In this document: positions 16,557 to 25,337 of the stretch, in pieces | Position numbering within the stretch: the first letter of the stretch is position 1 | Layout: each line of letters starts with the position of its first letter | NCBI GenBank assembly: GCA_025356015.1 | Contig: JANXYO010000137.1 | Coordinates: forward strand, 1-37,683 | Length of the DNA: 37,683 bases | Direction: 5' to 3' | DNA from: Spirochaetaceae bacterium | GTDB lineage: Bacteria > Spirochaetota > Spirochaetia > Treponematales > Rectinemataceae | Translations under genes and position numbers: made by a program | The notes under the pieces: generated by a model | Told to the model about the DNA's origin: nothing | Databases searched by the model: none | Seen by the model: the letters and a program-made list of their open reading frames with translations, nothing else

Positions 16557-19052
16557 ATGCCACCAACGAGCGAGTTCGTCCAACCCGCGCTGACCATCGC
16601 CCTGGTCCTCGCCGTAGTCCTCGTCGCGCCCTTCCTCGCCGAGCGCGCCAGGCTGCCTGGCTTCGTGGGCATCGCCGCCGCCGGCCTGGTCCTCGGCCCC
16701 CATGCCCTCGCCCTCATCCCCCAGGACATGACCATCTCCTTCCTGGGCAGGCTCGGCCTCCTGTACGTCTTCTTCGCGGCCGGGGCCGAGATGGACTTCG
16801 ACCGCATCGTCCGCGAGCCGCGTTCGGCGACCGCCAGCTCAAGCCTGGCCTTCTTCCTGCCCTTCCTGGCCGCCCTCGGCCTGGGCCTGGGAGTCCTGGA
16901 GCTTGGCCTCCTCCCCTCCCTCCTGCTCGGCTGCGTCTTCGCCGCGAGCCCCCTGGCCTGCGATCCCATAGCCCAGCGCCTTGGCCTCTCCCGCCAGCGC
17001 GCCGTCGTCGCCTCGGTCGCCTCCTCGGCGATAGCCAACAGCCTGGCCCTGGCCGTCCTGGCCGTCCTCGCCCGCGCAACGCGCGGCCTCGAGGGGCCGG
17101 CAGCCGCCTTCCGCCTCGCGATCCTCGTGGCCCTGTGGGCGGCCGCCTCGGTCCTGGTCATCCCCTGGATCGCAACGCGCTTCTTCAAAAAGGTGAAGAG
17201 CGACGGCTCCATCGAGTTCGCCTTCGTCCTCGCCACCGGCTTCGCCTGCGCCTTCGCCGCCGAGGCCGCGGGCCTCGAGCCCCTGATCGGGGCCTTCCTG
17301 GGCGGCCTCCTGCTCAACCGCTTCATCCCCGAGTCGAGCGCCCTCATGAAAAGGCTCGCCTTCGTGGGGGACACACTGTTCGTCCCCTTCTTCCTGATCT
17401 ACGTAGGGGGCCTCTGCGATCCCGCGGCCCTCTACGGGAGCCTGGGCGGTCTCGCCCAGGCCCTCCTCATCATCGCGGCCAGCGTCGCCGCGAAGTGGCT
17501 CGCTTCGGCCCTGGCCAGGCTCTTCCTTGGCTACACCCCGCATGAGAGCGGCATGCTCTTCGGCCTGTCAATGAACCACGCCGCCTTCACCCTCGCGATA
17601 GCCTTTGTCGGATGGGACCTTGGCCTGTTCAACGCGGCGACCCTCGACTCCGTCCTCCTCCTCGTGGCCGCGAGCTGCTTCATGGCCCGCAAGCTCGGCC
17701 GGCGCGCGGCGAAGCAGCTCGCGGCCGTGAAGGGCGAGGCGGAGACGGCGAGGCTGCGTCCGCCAACGCGGGTCCTCATCGCCCTGTCCAATCCCTCCTC
17801 GATAAGGAGCCTCGTCGACCTCTCGATCCTCCTGCGGGAGAGGGGGAGCGAGGCCCCCCTCTTCCCTGTGGCCATAGTCGCCCAGGCCGAGTCGAGCCAC
17901 GAGGAGCTCGTCGGGGCCGAGAACCTCCTTGCCCAGGCCGTCGTCGAGGGAGTCGCGGCCGCGGTGCCGGTCTTCCCCTCGACCCGGGTGAGCATGAACG
18001 CGGCAGACGGCCTGCTCCAGGCCGCGGCCGACAACAGGGCGGGGGTCATCGTCATGGGTTGGAACAGGGCCCCCCGCCTCTCCCACTCGCTGTACGGCAG
18101 CACCATCGAGCAGGTGATCCTCGGCAGCGAGGCCCTGGTGATAGTCGCGCGCATGGTCGCCGCTCTCGGGGCCATCGACCGCAGCATCCTCGTCTTGCCG
18201 CCCCTCACCGAGCGGCATCCCGGCTTCCAGCGCTCCATCGCCATACTCGCAACCTTCCTCAGGAACACGGGCTCGCGGCTCAGGGTACTGACGACGAGGC
18301 CGAACGGCCCGGCGGCCAGGGCAGCCCTGGGGGACTTGCGGGCCCATGGCCAGGTGAAGTTCGCCGAGCTCGAGTCATGGAAGGAGCTCGGCGCGGCCGT
18401 GCGCGACCAGGGCCACGGCAGGATCGCCCTCTTCCTCTTCTGCGTCCGCCCGGGAGAGCCCGCATGGCACCCCGCCCTGGAAAAGCTCCCCCAGCGCCTC
18501 GCCGAGGACCTGGCCGAGGTCCCCCTCTTCCTCTGCTACCTCCCCGAGCGGCCCGAGCCGGCTGGCGCAGGCGTCGAGCTGGTGGCCCTCGACCCGGCCG
18601 CCGCCACCGGATCGGGGATCTTCGAGCGCTCGGCCCTGGCCGGCCGCGTGCGCCCCGCCCTCGCCTCCTCGGCCATCACCGACGCGATACGCGAGCTCCT
18701 TCGCCCGGCCTTCGAGGGGGACCGCAAGGTCCTCTCCCGTCTCACCGGCCTCTTCACCGACATAGCCCAGAAGCAGCCGATCGAGCTAAAGCCGGGCATT
18801 GTCCTCCTCCACGCCCACGTGCACGAGGTGGGCGAAGCCCTGGTCTTCTTCGGGGCGAGGCCCGAGGGTTTCCGCATCCTCGCACTCGACCGGCCCGCGA
18901 AGATCATCGTCCTGCTCTGCGCCCCGGCGGAACAGGGGCCCGAGGAACACCTGCGCGCCCTCGGCGAGATCGCCCGCCTGTTCAAGGACGGCAGGGTCGC
19001 GGGCCTCCTCGGCATCGCGGACGAGGACCTGGGCACGAAGACGCCGGACTAG
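16557..19052 (+). CDS. CPA2-type cation:proton antiporter fused to Usp-like and PTS EIIA-like domains
   Basis: An 831-residue inner-membrane protein. Residues 1-385 form a Na+/H+ exchanger (CPA2/KefB-like) domain with about 10-12 hydrophobic helices, including GFVGIAAAGLVLGPHAL and ASPLACDPIAQRLGLSRQRA. Residues 400-540 (TRVLIALSNPSSIRSLVDLS, later GVIVMGWNRAP) and about 545-690 (RSILVLPPLTERHPGFQRSI) resemble two universal-stress-protein folds. The last 140 residues look like a PTS EIIA type-2 domain: KPGIVLLHAHVHEVGEALVF with candidate phospho-His752, then IIVLLCAPAEQGPEEHLRAL. Cytosolic control of ion exchange by nucleotides or by phosphotransfer is an inference. The gene follows murB by 53 bp; no strong ribosome site is visible. 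Confidence 0.88.
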   Translation: MPPTSEFVQPALTIALVLAVVLVAPFLAERARLPGFVGIAAAGLVLGPHALALIPQDMTISFLGRLGLLYVFFAAGAEMDFDRIVREPRSATASSSLAFFLPFLAALGLGLGVLELGLLPSLLLGCVFAASPLACDPIAQRLGLSRQRAVVASVASSAIANSLALAVLAVLARATRGLEGPAAAFRLAILVALWAAASVLVIPWIATRFFKKVKSDGSIEFAFVLATGFACAFAAEAAGLEPLIGAFLGGLLLNRFIPESSALMKRLAFVGDTLFVPFFLIYVGGLCDPAALYGSLGGLAQALLIIAASVAAKWLASALARLFLGYTPHESGMLFGLSMNHAAFTLAIAFVGWDLGLFNAATLDSVLLLVAASCFMARKLGRRAAKQLAAVKGEAETARLRPPTRVLIALSNPSSIRSLVDLSILLRERGSEAPLFPVAIVAQAESSHEELVGAENLLAQAVVEGVAAAVPVFPSTRVSMNAADGLLQAAADNRAGVIVMGWNRAPRLSHSLYGSTIEQVILGSEALVIVARMVAALGAIDRSILVLPPLTERHPGFQRSIAILATFLRNTGSRLRVLTTRPNGPAARAALGDLRAHGQVKFAELESWKELGAAVRDQGHGRIALFLFCVRPGEPAWHPALEKLPQRLAEDLAEVPLFLCYLPERPEPAGAGVELVALDPAAATGSGIFERSALAGRVRPALASSAITDAIRELLRPAFEGDRKVLSRLTGLFTDIAQKQPIELKPGIVLLHAHVHEVGEALVFFGARPEGFRILALDRPAKIIVLLCAPAEQGPEEHLRALGEIARLFKDGRVAGLLGIADEDLGTKTPD

Positions 19053-19082
19053 GCCGCCCTCCACGGCAGGGCCATCATTTCC

Positions 19083-19112
19083 TTGACCCTCCGCCTGCGG
19101 AGCAAGTACCCT
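19083..19112 (+). promoter_or_regulatory. Candidate promoter with an internal inverted repeat, DUF350 gene
   Basis: TTGACC (19083-19088), an 18-bp spacer and TACCCT (19107-19112), ending 19 bp before the ATG at 19132. The spacer holds the inverted repeat CTCCG-cctg-CGGAG (19089-19102), which could be an operator or simply a hairpin at the end of the antiporter message; no U-tract follows. The -10 is weak. Confidence 0.35.
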
Positions 19113-19131
19113 AGTGGCCAAGGAGGCGCCA

Positions 19132-20016
19132 ATGGACGCCCTGATCCTCGCACTGACCACGGCCTTGAGTCTCTTCCCCTACTTCCTCCTCGCCCTCGCC
19201 CTGTTCTTCCTCGGGAAGTACTTCTTCGACTGGACCACTCCCAGGATCGATGACAAGGCCGAGCTGACGGAGCGGGACAACCCCGCCTTCGGCACCCTCC
19301 TGTCAGGCTACCTCCTGGGCCTCGCGCTTGCCCTGGGCGCCTCCCTTCTCGAGCTCTCTCCCTCGCCCCTCGAGAACCTCAGGGACATAGCGACGTCGGG
19401 CATCGCGTCGATAGTCCTCCTCAGGCTGAGCATGCTCATTGGCGACAGGGTCATCCTGAGGAGCTTCAGCATCAACGACGAGATTGTCAGGGACAGGAAC
19501 CTCGGCGTCGGCTTCGCCTTCGGTGGCCTTATGACCGCCTCTGGCCTCGTGACCGCAGGGGTCATGGCGGGCAGCAGCTCGCTCTACCTCTTCATGCTGC
19601 GCGACATAGCCGTGTACTGGGCCTTCGGCCAGGCCTTCCTCATCCTCTCCTGGTACCTCTTCCGCCTGGTCGCGCGCTTCGACGTCAGGGCCGAGCTGGG
19701 AGAGAGGGACAATCCGGCGGCCGGAGCGAGCCTCGCCGGTTTCTTCGTCGCGACGGGCATCGTCGTCAGGGCAGCCCTCACCGGCGCGGGAAGCGAGCTG
19801 GGCACGGAGCTCCTCGTGAGCCTGGTCCTCGCCGGCCTGGGCCTCCTCGTCCTGGGCCTGAGCAGGGCCCTGGCATCCCTGGTCCTCCTTCCAAGGTCCA
19901 ACTCGGCCGACGAGATCTCGGCCCAGAAGAACACGGCGGCGGCGGCCGTCACGGCGGTCGGATCGATAGCCATCGCAATCCTCTATGCCGCCCTCGTCAC
20001 CTCGCAGGTAAAGTAG
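19132..20016 (+). CDS. DUF350 family membrane protein
   Basis: A 294-residue polytopic membrane protein with about eight hydrophobic segments arranged as two homologous halves. Each half begins with a similar hydrophilic signature before a Gly/Ala-rich helix: AELTERDNPAFGTLLSGYLL near 44-63 and AELGERDNPAAGASLAGFFV near 190-209. This internal duplication is typical of DUF350 proteins (E. coli YjfL is a single-unit relative), whose function is not established. ATG 19132 was chosen over the GTG at 19114 because AAGGAGG sits five bases upstream. Three genes follow each other here with gaps of only 3-4 bp, so this is probably an operon with the secreted Gly-rich protein and the soluble protein. 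Confidence 0.88.
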   Translation: MDALILALTTALSLFPYFLLALALFFLGKYFFDWTTPRIDDKAELTERDNPAFGTLLSGYLLGLALALGASLLELSPSPLENLRDIATSGIASIVLLRLSMLIGDRVILRSFSINDEIVRDRNLGVGFAFGGLMTASGLVTAGVMAGSSSLYLFMLRDIAVYWAFGQAFLILSWYLFRLVARFDVRAELGERDNPAAGASLAGFFVATGIVVRAALTGAGSELGTELLVSLVLAGLGLLVLGLSRALASLVLLPRSNSADEISAQKNTAAAAVTAVGSIAIAILYAALVTSQVK

Positions 20017-20019
20017 GAA

Positions 20020-20739
20020 ATGAAGAAGCCACGGCACCTCGCCCTCGCGGCGATCCTCCTCTCCCTCCTCGCCTTCTTCCCCGACCATGCCTTCGCCCGC
20101 GGTGGCTTCAAGGGCGGGGGCTTCAGGATGGCGCCCTCGATCAGGTCGACCAGCATCGGGAGGTCGGCCACGGCCGGCCGCTCCGGGGGCGGCCTGCTCT
20201 CATGGGGCAGCGCCACAAGGCCTGCGGCCGGCGGCATGACGGGCCAGGCCACTGCGCCCACGGGCAGGTACGTCGCCCCGCAGACGCGCTCGAGCGTCGC
20301 CGCCCAGAGAAGCCTCTACGACTCGGCGCGCTCGAGCGGGACCCTCTTCCCGGGCAAGGCCCAGGCCGCCCAGGCCTTCCGCTCGAGCTACGGCACGCAG
20401 TACCGCTCGACCTTCCCGAGCGAGCCCCAGGTCCGTCCCGACTGGATCCCCGGCTCCACCTATGTGGGAGAACGCCCCGTCAACATAGTCTACAACCAGG
20501 GCCTTGGCGGCTATGGCTACATGAATCCCATGCTCGGCACCTGGATGCTCTATGACGCGATGGCCGACGCCGCAACCATGGATCTTCTCATGAGCCGTCA
20601 CAATTACTACTATGGTCCCCAGAGCGTCTACCTGAGCCACGGCGGCGGCTTCTTCTCCCTCGCCCTGGTCCTCTTCCTCGGCTTCGTCCTCGTCGTGGTC
20701 GCACTAAGGGCCCTGCGCATGGCGCGGGGCCGCTGGTAG
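20020..20739 (+). CDS. Exported Gly/Ser-rich protein with a C-terminal membrane anchor
   Basis: A 239-residue protein of no family I can name. A signal peptide (1-26, cleavage after HAFA) is followed by RGGFKGGGF and a low-complexity Ser/Gly/Arg-rich stretch to about 115. A Tyr/Gly/Met-rich segment follows (YNQGLGGYGYMNPMLGTWML, about 158-177), with NYYYGPQSVYLSHGGG. A hydrophobic helix (about 212-233) and a short basic tail end it, so the C-terminus is probably cytosolic. It starts three bases after the DUF350 gene. Small exported proteins of this style accompany DUF350 genes in other bacteria; that link is from general knowledge. Confidence 0.8.
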   Translation: MKKPRHLALAAILLSLLAFFPDHAFARGGFKGGGFRMAPSIRSTSIGRSATAGRSGGGLLSWGSATRPAAGGMTGQATAPTGRYVAPQTRSSVAAQRSLYDSARSSGTLFPGKAQAAQAFRSSYGTQYRSTFPSEPQVRPDWIPGSTYVGERPVNIVYNQGLGGYGYMNPMLGTWMLYDAMADAATMDLLMSRHNYYYGPQSVYLSHGGGFFSLALVLFLGFVLVVVALRALRMARGRW

Positions 20740-20743
20740 CGCC

Positions 20744-21526
20744 GTGAAGGCCTCTGGCAGGGCCTCGGGGGCCGCAGGCGGACCCGATCGGGACCAGGCT
20801 GGCTACTGGACCGGGATCAATGCCGGGGACTATGTCTGCCTGAGCGACGCCCAGTCCTTCGCCGAGGCTGGCACGGGCGGCCTCGACTACCTCGTCCGGG
20901 AAGTGAAGCGCATCGTGGTAGGCGAGGCGGGCGGCGCACCCTCGGCGCGGGGCCCCGGCGATCAGGGCCCTGAGGGCCTGGTTGCCTACCACCTACACGA
21001 GCTCGAGCGCGAAGGCTCGGGGAGCCTCTACCTTCTGGTCGTCACCGCGGGTGGGGACTTCGAGCTCCGTGTGTACTTCGCCCCGGCCGGCTTCGCCACG
21101 GGAAGCCGGGACCGCCTGGTCGACCTCGGCCAGACCTGGCTCTTCCTCCCCCCGGCCGACCCCGAGGACTTCCTCTCATCCGAGCTCGAGTACGCGCCCT
21201 TCCCCGACCTGCCGCCGGTCCCCGAGGCTGGAGTCGCGGTGAAGCGGCAGTACGCTATGGCGGGCTTCGGCAAGCCCGTGTACGGCTCCTACCCCGGGAA
21301 GGGCGGCCAGATCCCCGCCATCCTCGTCGAATACTCCTGCGAGGACGGGGACGCCCCCAATCCCCTGGTCCTCGTCCTCGAGGAGGGATGGATGGACAGC
21401 GAGGGCAGGATCCTCGACGAGGGCGGCCTTGTCACCACCCTCCTGGGCTGCCGCGTGCAGGGCGGAAGCGTAGAGATCTACCCTTCGGTCAGTACGGCCC
21501 CGTCTGGACGACGCTCTCGCCCCTGA
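20744..21526 (+). CDS. Soluble protein of unknown function in the DUF350 operon
   Basis: A 260-residue acidic protein with no signal peptide or membrane segment, starting at a GTG four bases after the previous stop. It appears beta-rich (LYLLVVTAGGDFELRVYFAP; DRLVDLGQTWLFLPPADPED) and contains two aromatic-rich surface segments. I cannot place it firmly. Its position beside DUF350 recalls the E. coli yjf cluster, in which yjfK encodes a DUF2491 protein, or DUF4178-type proteins in similar clusters. The last 38 bases overlap, tail to tail, the convergent 982-aa gene. The final dozen residues (STAPSGRRSRP) fall in that overlap and are probably not constrained. Confidence 0.7.
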   Translation: MKASGRASGAAGGPDRDQAGYWTGINAGDYVCLSDAQSFAEAGTGGLDYLVREVKRIVVGEAGGAPSARGPGDQGPEGLVAYHLHELEREGSGSLYLLVVTAGGDFELRVYFAPAGFATGSRDRLVDLGQTWLFLPPADPEDFLSSELEYAPFPDLPPVPEAGVAVKRQYAMAGFGKPVYGSYPGKGGQIPAILVEYSCEDGDAPNPLVLVLEEGWMDSEGRILDEGGLVTTLLGCRVQGGSVEIYPSVSTAPSGRRSRP

Positions 21527-24437
21527 GGATGAGCTTCTCGAAAGCCCTGCGGAGCCCGCCCTTGCCGTCCGGCTCCTCGCTGAAGAAGGTGATGTGGACC
21601 AGCCTTCCCTGCTCGGGCTTTCCCGAGAGGATGTTCTGGATGTCGTAGATCGGGAAGCGCTCGGCGAGGGCCTGGGGATCGAAGTGGTAGGAGAAGCGGC
21701 CCTTCTCGACGGGGAGCTCGCCCTGCTCGAGGACAGCGCCGGGCATGAGGGTGACATAGTACACCTTCGCTGCCTGGGAGCGGCCGGCGAGACCCAGGCC
21801 CTTGACCGGGTCGAAGATCCTGTCCGCGGTGTCGAGCCTGAGACCCGAGGCAGCCGGGGCCGCGCTCGCCGACGACAGGGCGTCGACGGGGCCAGCCGCA
21901 GCCGGCTGGGGATCAGTGACGAAGATATAGCCTCCCTGGCTGGGAAGCCCGGGCATCACGCCCGCCATGCCCTGCCACTCAGCCTCGATGGTATAGCGGT
22001 AGACCCTCGCCTGGTCGAGGATCCAGCGCTCGCTGCCCGCGAAGTAGCCGAACTCGTCGCCCTTGCCCTCGACCATCCTCCTGTGCCCATCGGGCCAGAT
22101 GAGGCTGTACCTGATCTGGACGGGAAGAATCGGGTCTATCTGGACCACGGCTGTCATGGGCGCGCCCGCCGCGTAGATCGATCCGGGCCGCAGGCCCACG
22201 AGGTAGAACCTGTGCCCCTTCCCGTCGGGGCCGATGAGGTCCTCGCTTCCCGGGGCGATCACGCGGTTGTTCCTCGTGTCCTTGGGAAGGATGAAGGCGT
22301 TGGCGATGTAGGGCGAGTACTGCGTGGCATAGCCCGAGTGGCGCACCACAACTCCGCCCAGGAGTCGGTAGATGTCCCCGGGCAGGTCGCCCATCGGCGA
22401 AGCCCCGGCCTGCGCCCCGAAATTGGTCTTGCTCGTCGGCCAGTACGGAGCCTTGAAGCCGTCCTCGCCCACGACAAAGCGCGACATGAAACCCGGCCTC
22501 GGCGCCGAGCCATAGTAGTATTCCATCGATGTGATGTACTCGGGGTAGAGATGGGGGGGATAGCCGTTCGAGGTCCTGATCCGGCAGTTGGATCGACCGA
22601 CCCCGGCTATCTGCGCGTCGCTGGAGCCGGCCGTGCTGCCCGGCCCGAAGAGTGCCGTCTTCGATGCCTGGGCCGACTTCCTCAGGACCTCGGGTGCGGC
22701 AGCCGAGGCGGCCTCGTCGCGGTAGGTCCAGGTGAGGACAGGCTCGATCTTGTTGGCCCCACTGCCTTCGCTGGCTATGAGGAGGACATCGCCCGGGTTG
22801 TAGGGGAAGGCGATGTGCTGGAGCTGGCGCTCCAGGCCTTCGCTCCTGTCCCAGCCCTCGGTTTGCGTCTCGCCGCGCTCGAGGTAGTCCTTTCCCGCCC
22901 TGAGCTTCTTGCCGTGGGCCACTATGCCGCTTGTGGTGGAATAGACGATCCCCGCGTGCCGCATCGAGCAGACCCAGAGGGCCCCCTCGCCGTCGGTCGC
23001 GGTCGCCAGAATGCTGGCGAAGTACTCCCCCGCCTCGTCGAGGGGAAAGGGCTTCATGCCCTGGGCGGCCCCGTACAGACCGGCCACCGTCGCCTGTCCC
23101 TCGTAGGAGAGCCGCTTGACCCGCGAGGGCTCTGAATCGGGGTAGAGCTCGCAGTCGACCTTGACCCGGGCTGGCAAGGAGGGGATGAAGACCGTGTCCC
23201 GGCCATATTTCGAACCGACCGGGTAGGGCATCCCCTGGAAGGTGGCTGTCGCCATGGTCATCCGCTTGGCAATCCAGAAACCGTAGCTCCCCCCGCCCTC
23301 AAAACGCCGCCCCGAGCTGTCCTCGACCCAGCCCTCAAGCCTCACCTCGTAGTGGCCGTAGCCCTGGGGAAGCCAGGCGCCGAGCTCCTTTCGTCTCGTC
23401 GTCGGTCCCAGGCCCTTCCAGGCCGCGACGGGGAAGGGGCCTATCCTGGTTTTCCTGCCGTCGGGCGCCGTCACGACTGCCCCTATTTCCCCCCGCGTGG
23501 GATTCCACGAGAACCGGGTGCCCGGATCGATGCTGTCAAAGGGGAAGGATGGCTCAAGGGTGTAGGAGAGCTTTCGCCCCTGCGGGTCGAGCAGGGGTAG
23601 GACCGTCTCGTCGGGGATGATGTTCCTGCTCGACAGTGCAAAACGGCCCGAGTCCTCGCGCGCGACGACTCCCCGCGATCCGTTGGAGTTGTAGTCACCG
23701 AGGATGACCCAGGGCAGTCTGGCCTTGATCGTCCGAGCCTCCACCATCGTCCCATCGACTCCGGGGGCGCTTGCCGGGAAGAGCCGCGAGCAGAAGGTCG
23801 AGACGCTGCCCTTGTCGTCGGCGGCGGGACGGGAGGCGAATGCACCTCCCCAGAGGCTGTAGAGCCGGTTCTTCACGGCCAGGCCTGCGTCGACGCGGAG
23901 CCGGTAGAGGCCCGGGGGCAGGTCCATGGGCAGGCTCGTCTTGAACGAGAAGCGGGAGCGCGTGCCACCCGGGAAGAGGACCTCGCCGGGGCCGACAGGC
24001 TCAAGCCTCCCCCGGCCGAAGACCTCGAGCGGGGTCTTGAAGGAGAAGCCGGTGCGCTGGCTCAGCGCGGCCTGCCAGCCGCCCTCGATGGCCAGGCCCG
24101 AGGGCGTGAGGATCGTGGACATCCTCTCGTCGCTGGCGAGACGCAGCCAGCCCGAGGGGTCGAAGCTCCGCTCGGCTGTGACCAAGAGGACCGCGTTGTC
24201 GGGAACGATGCCGGCTGCCCCGGCCTTCTGCGCGATGTCCCTCGACAGGAGGAGCTCGAGCTCGAGGCTGATCTCCTGGCCGGGCCTCCACTCGGCGGCG
24301 TCGATGCTGCCGTGGACCTTCCAGGAGCCAAAGAGACCCGTGCCGGCCCCCTCGATGACAGCCTGCGCGAAGACGGCGGCCGCGCCCTGGAGAAGGGCGG
24401 CCGCGACGATCAGAATGCGGCGATACCTCGGTTTCAT
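21489..24437 (-). CDS. Large exported protein of unknown family (982 aa)
   Basis: A 982-residue protein with a signal peptide (about 1-24, cleavage near VFAQ-AV) and no later membrane helix, so it is periplasmic or surface-exposed. The sequence is beta-rich, with many aromatic and Gly-turn motifs and an apparent series of Ig- or macroglobulin-like strands. Examples are WRPGQEISLELELLLSRDIA near the start and GDYNSNGSRGV, which resembles a Ca-binding turn, around 245-255. A low-complexity Ala/Ser/Pro segment (about 835-865) separates the C-terminal 120 residues. No enzymatic motif was recognised. ATG 24437 has GGTAGG five bases upstream; an in-frame GTG at 24443 is also possible. It follows the lipoprotein gene by 78 bp on the same strand. 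Confidence 0.8.
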   Translation of the reverse strand: MKPRYRRILIVAAALLQGAAAVFAQAVIEGAGTGLFGSWKVHGSIDAAEWRPGQEISLELELLLSRDIAQKAGAAGIVPDNAVLLVTAERSFDPSGWLRLASDERMSTILTPSGLAIEGGWQAALSQRTGFSFKTPLEVFGRGRLEPVGPGEVLFPGGTRSRFSFKTSLPMDLPPGLYRLRVDAGLAVKNRLYSLWGGAFASRPAADDKGSVSTFCSRLFPASAPGVDGTMVEARTIKARLPWVILGDYNSNGSRGVVAREDSGRFALSSRNIIPDETVLPLLDPQGRKLSYTLEPSFPFDSIDPGTRFSWNPTRGEIGAVVTAPDGRKTRIGPFPVAAWKGLGPTTRRKELGAWLPQGYGHYEVRLEGWVEDSSGRRFEGGGSYGFWIAKRMTMATATFQGMPYPVGSKYGRDTVFIPSLPARVKVDCELYPDSEPSRVKRLSYEGQATVAGLYGAAQGMKPFPLDEAGEYFASILATATDGEGALWVCSMRHAGIVYSTTSGIVAHGKKLRAGKDYLERGETQTEGWDRSEGLERQLQHIAFPYNPGDVLLIASEGSGANKIEPVLTWTYRDEAASAAAPEVLRKSAQASKTALFGPGSTAGSSDAQIAGVGRSNCRIRTSNGYPPHLYPEYITSMEYYYGSAPRPGFMSRFVVGEDGFKAPYWPTSKTNFGAQAGASPMGDLPGDIYRLLGGVVVRHSGYATQYSPYIANAFILPKDTRNNRVIAPGSEDLIGPDGKGHRFYLVGLRPGSIYAAGAPMTAVVQIDPILPVQIRYSLIWPDGHRRMVEGKGDEFGYFAGSERWILDQARVYRYTIEAEWQGMAGVMPGLPSQGGYIFVTDPQPAAAGPVDALSSASAAPAASGLRLDTADRIFDPVKGLGLAGRSQAAKVYYVTLMPGAVLEQGELPVEKGRFSYHFDPQALAERFPIYDIQNILSGKPEQGRLVHITFFSEEPDGKGGLRRAFEKLILRGESVVQTGPY

Positions 24438-24487
24438 GTCCACCTACCCGGGATGAAAGCCTAGCACGGCGGCCGGGAAATATCATT

Positions 24488-24508
24488 CCTTCCAGGTGGA
24501 CAGGAAGG
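24488..24508 (-). terminator. Weak hairpin after the lipoprotein gene
   Basis: Eight bases past the stop, CCTTCC (minus strand) pairs with GGAAGG across a 9-base loop, followed by AATGATATTT. The stem is short and the U-content weak, so partial read-through into the 982-aa gene is likely. Confidence 0.3.
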
Positions 24509-24515
24509 GAGGTCT

Positions 24516-25337
24516 TTAGTACGAGGACAGGCTCGTGCCCACGTTGCTCTCCACCTGGACCAGTTCCCCGCTCGAGGTCTTGCCGTCCTTGGCGGAGGTG
24601 AAGACCATCTTCACCATGTAGCCCGGGGCCTTGTCACTCACCCAGATCTCGGACTTGCCCGAGGCCTTGGGATCCTGGTAGAGATAGTGGTCGGCGGTGA
24701 AGCTGCCTCCCTTTACCTGGATGTCCTGCTTGCCCACGAGATAGCTCGCCATCTCGGCCCTGGTCCTCGGCATGCCCGAGGGGCTCTGGCCCTGCTGCTG
24801 GCCCTGGGCCGGCACAAACTCGCCGACTGTCTTGGTGTCCGGATCCTGATAGCGGACCTTCTGGACTGTGCCATCGGCGCCGACGAGGAACTCGAAGAGG
24901 ACCTTGTCCTTGCCCGTGTCCAGACGGAAGCGCCACCACTGGGACTTGTCGCCGTTCACCTTGAGGAGGGCCCTCTCGAGGCTGAGCTGTTCCCCCGGCC
25001 TGGCCGTGCCGGCAAAGTTCCACACAGTGCCCTGCCCCTGCTTGTAATTCGACTCTCCGTAGCCGAACCAGCCCATCGACCACATGCCTCCATAGAAGGA
25101 GTTGAACTGGTACTGGTAGGCGACAGCCGGGCTTCCCGACGAGGCGGAGCGGCTCGGGGCAGCCTGGGCCGAGCCTCCGTTCCCCGCGCCCTGATCAGGG
25201 GCCGCCTGCGCGTTGGACGGAGCCGGTTTTCCCATCGCCGCCTCAACGACGCCCCCGAGGCTTGAGCAGCCAGCCATCGCCAGGGCGAGCACAGCCATCG
25301 CGGTCATGAGGGGCCAACGCGTCGATCCTCTATCCAT
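24516..25337 (-). CDS. Predicted lipoprotein of unknown function
   Basis: A 273-residue protein with a lipoprotein-type signal sequence: basic N-terminus, hydrophobic core and LAMAGCSS with Cys at 23. Met at -3 is not the classical lipobox residue but is acceptable by relaxed spirochaetal rules. A Gln/Ala/Ser-rich linker (about 35-70) leads to a beta-rich domain with YQYQFNSFYGGMWSMGWFGY, WWRFRLDTGKDKVLFEFLVG and GYMVKMVFTSAKDGKTSSGE. I do not recognise the family. The start is set by GAGGAGG with nine bases to the ATG; the frame extends upstream to 25502 but that part overlaps the terminator of the OmpA gene. A possible -10, TATTAC, lies about 40 bases before the start. Confidence 0.8.
   Translation of the reverse strand: MDRGSTRWPLMTAMAVLALAMAGCSSLGGVVEAAMGKPAPSNAQAAPDQGAGNGGSAQAAPSRSASSGSPAVAYQYQFNSFYGGMWSMGWFGYGESNYKQGQGTVWNFAGTARPGEQLSLERALLKVNGDKSQWWRFRLDTGKDKVLFEFLVGADGTVQKVRYQDPDTKTVGEFVPAQGQQQGQSPSGMPRTRAEMASYLVGKQDIQVKGGSFTADHYLYQDPKASGKSEIWVSDKAPGYMVKMVFTSAKDGKTSSGELVQVESNVGTSLSSY

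Noticed and set aside
17612-19114. 500-codon plus-strand frame inside the antiporter gene
   Set aside because: Pro/Arg-rich, overlapping the antiporter's Usp-like and EIIA-like parts in another frame; no ribosome site.
21594-23135. 513-codon plus-strand frame opposite the 982-aa gene
   Set aside because: Composition is that of an antisense frame. The minus protein has a signal peptide and ribosome site.
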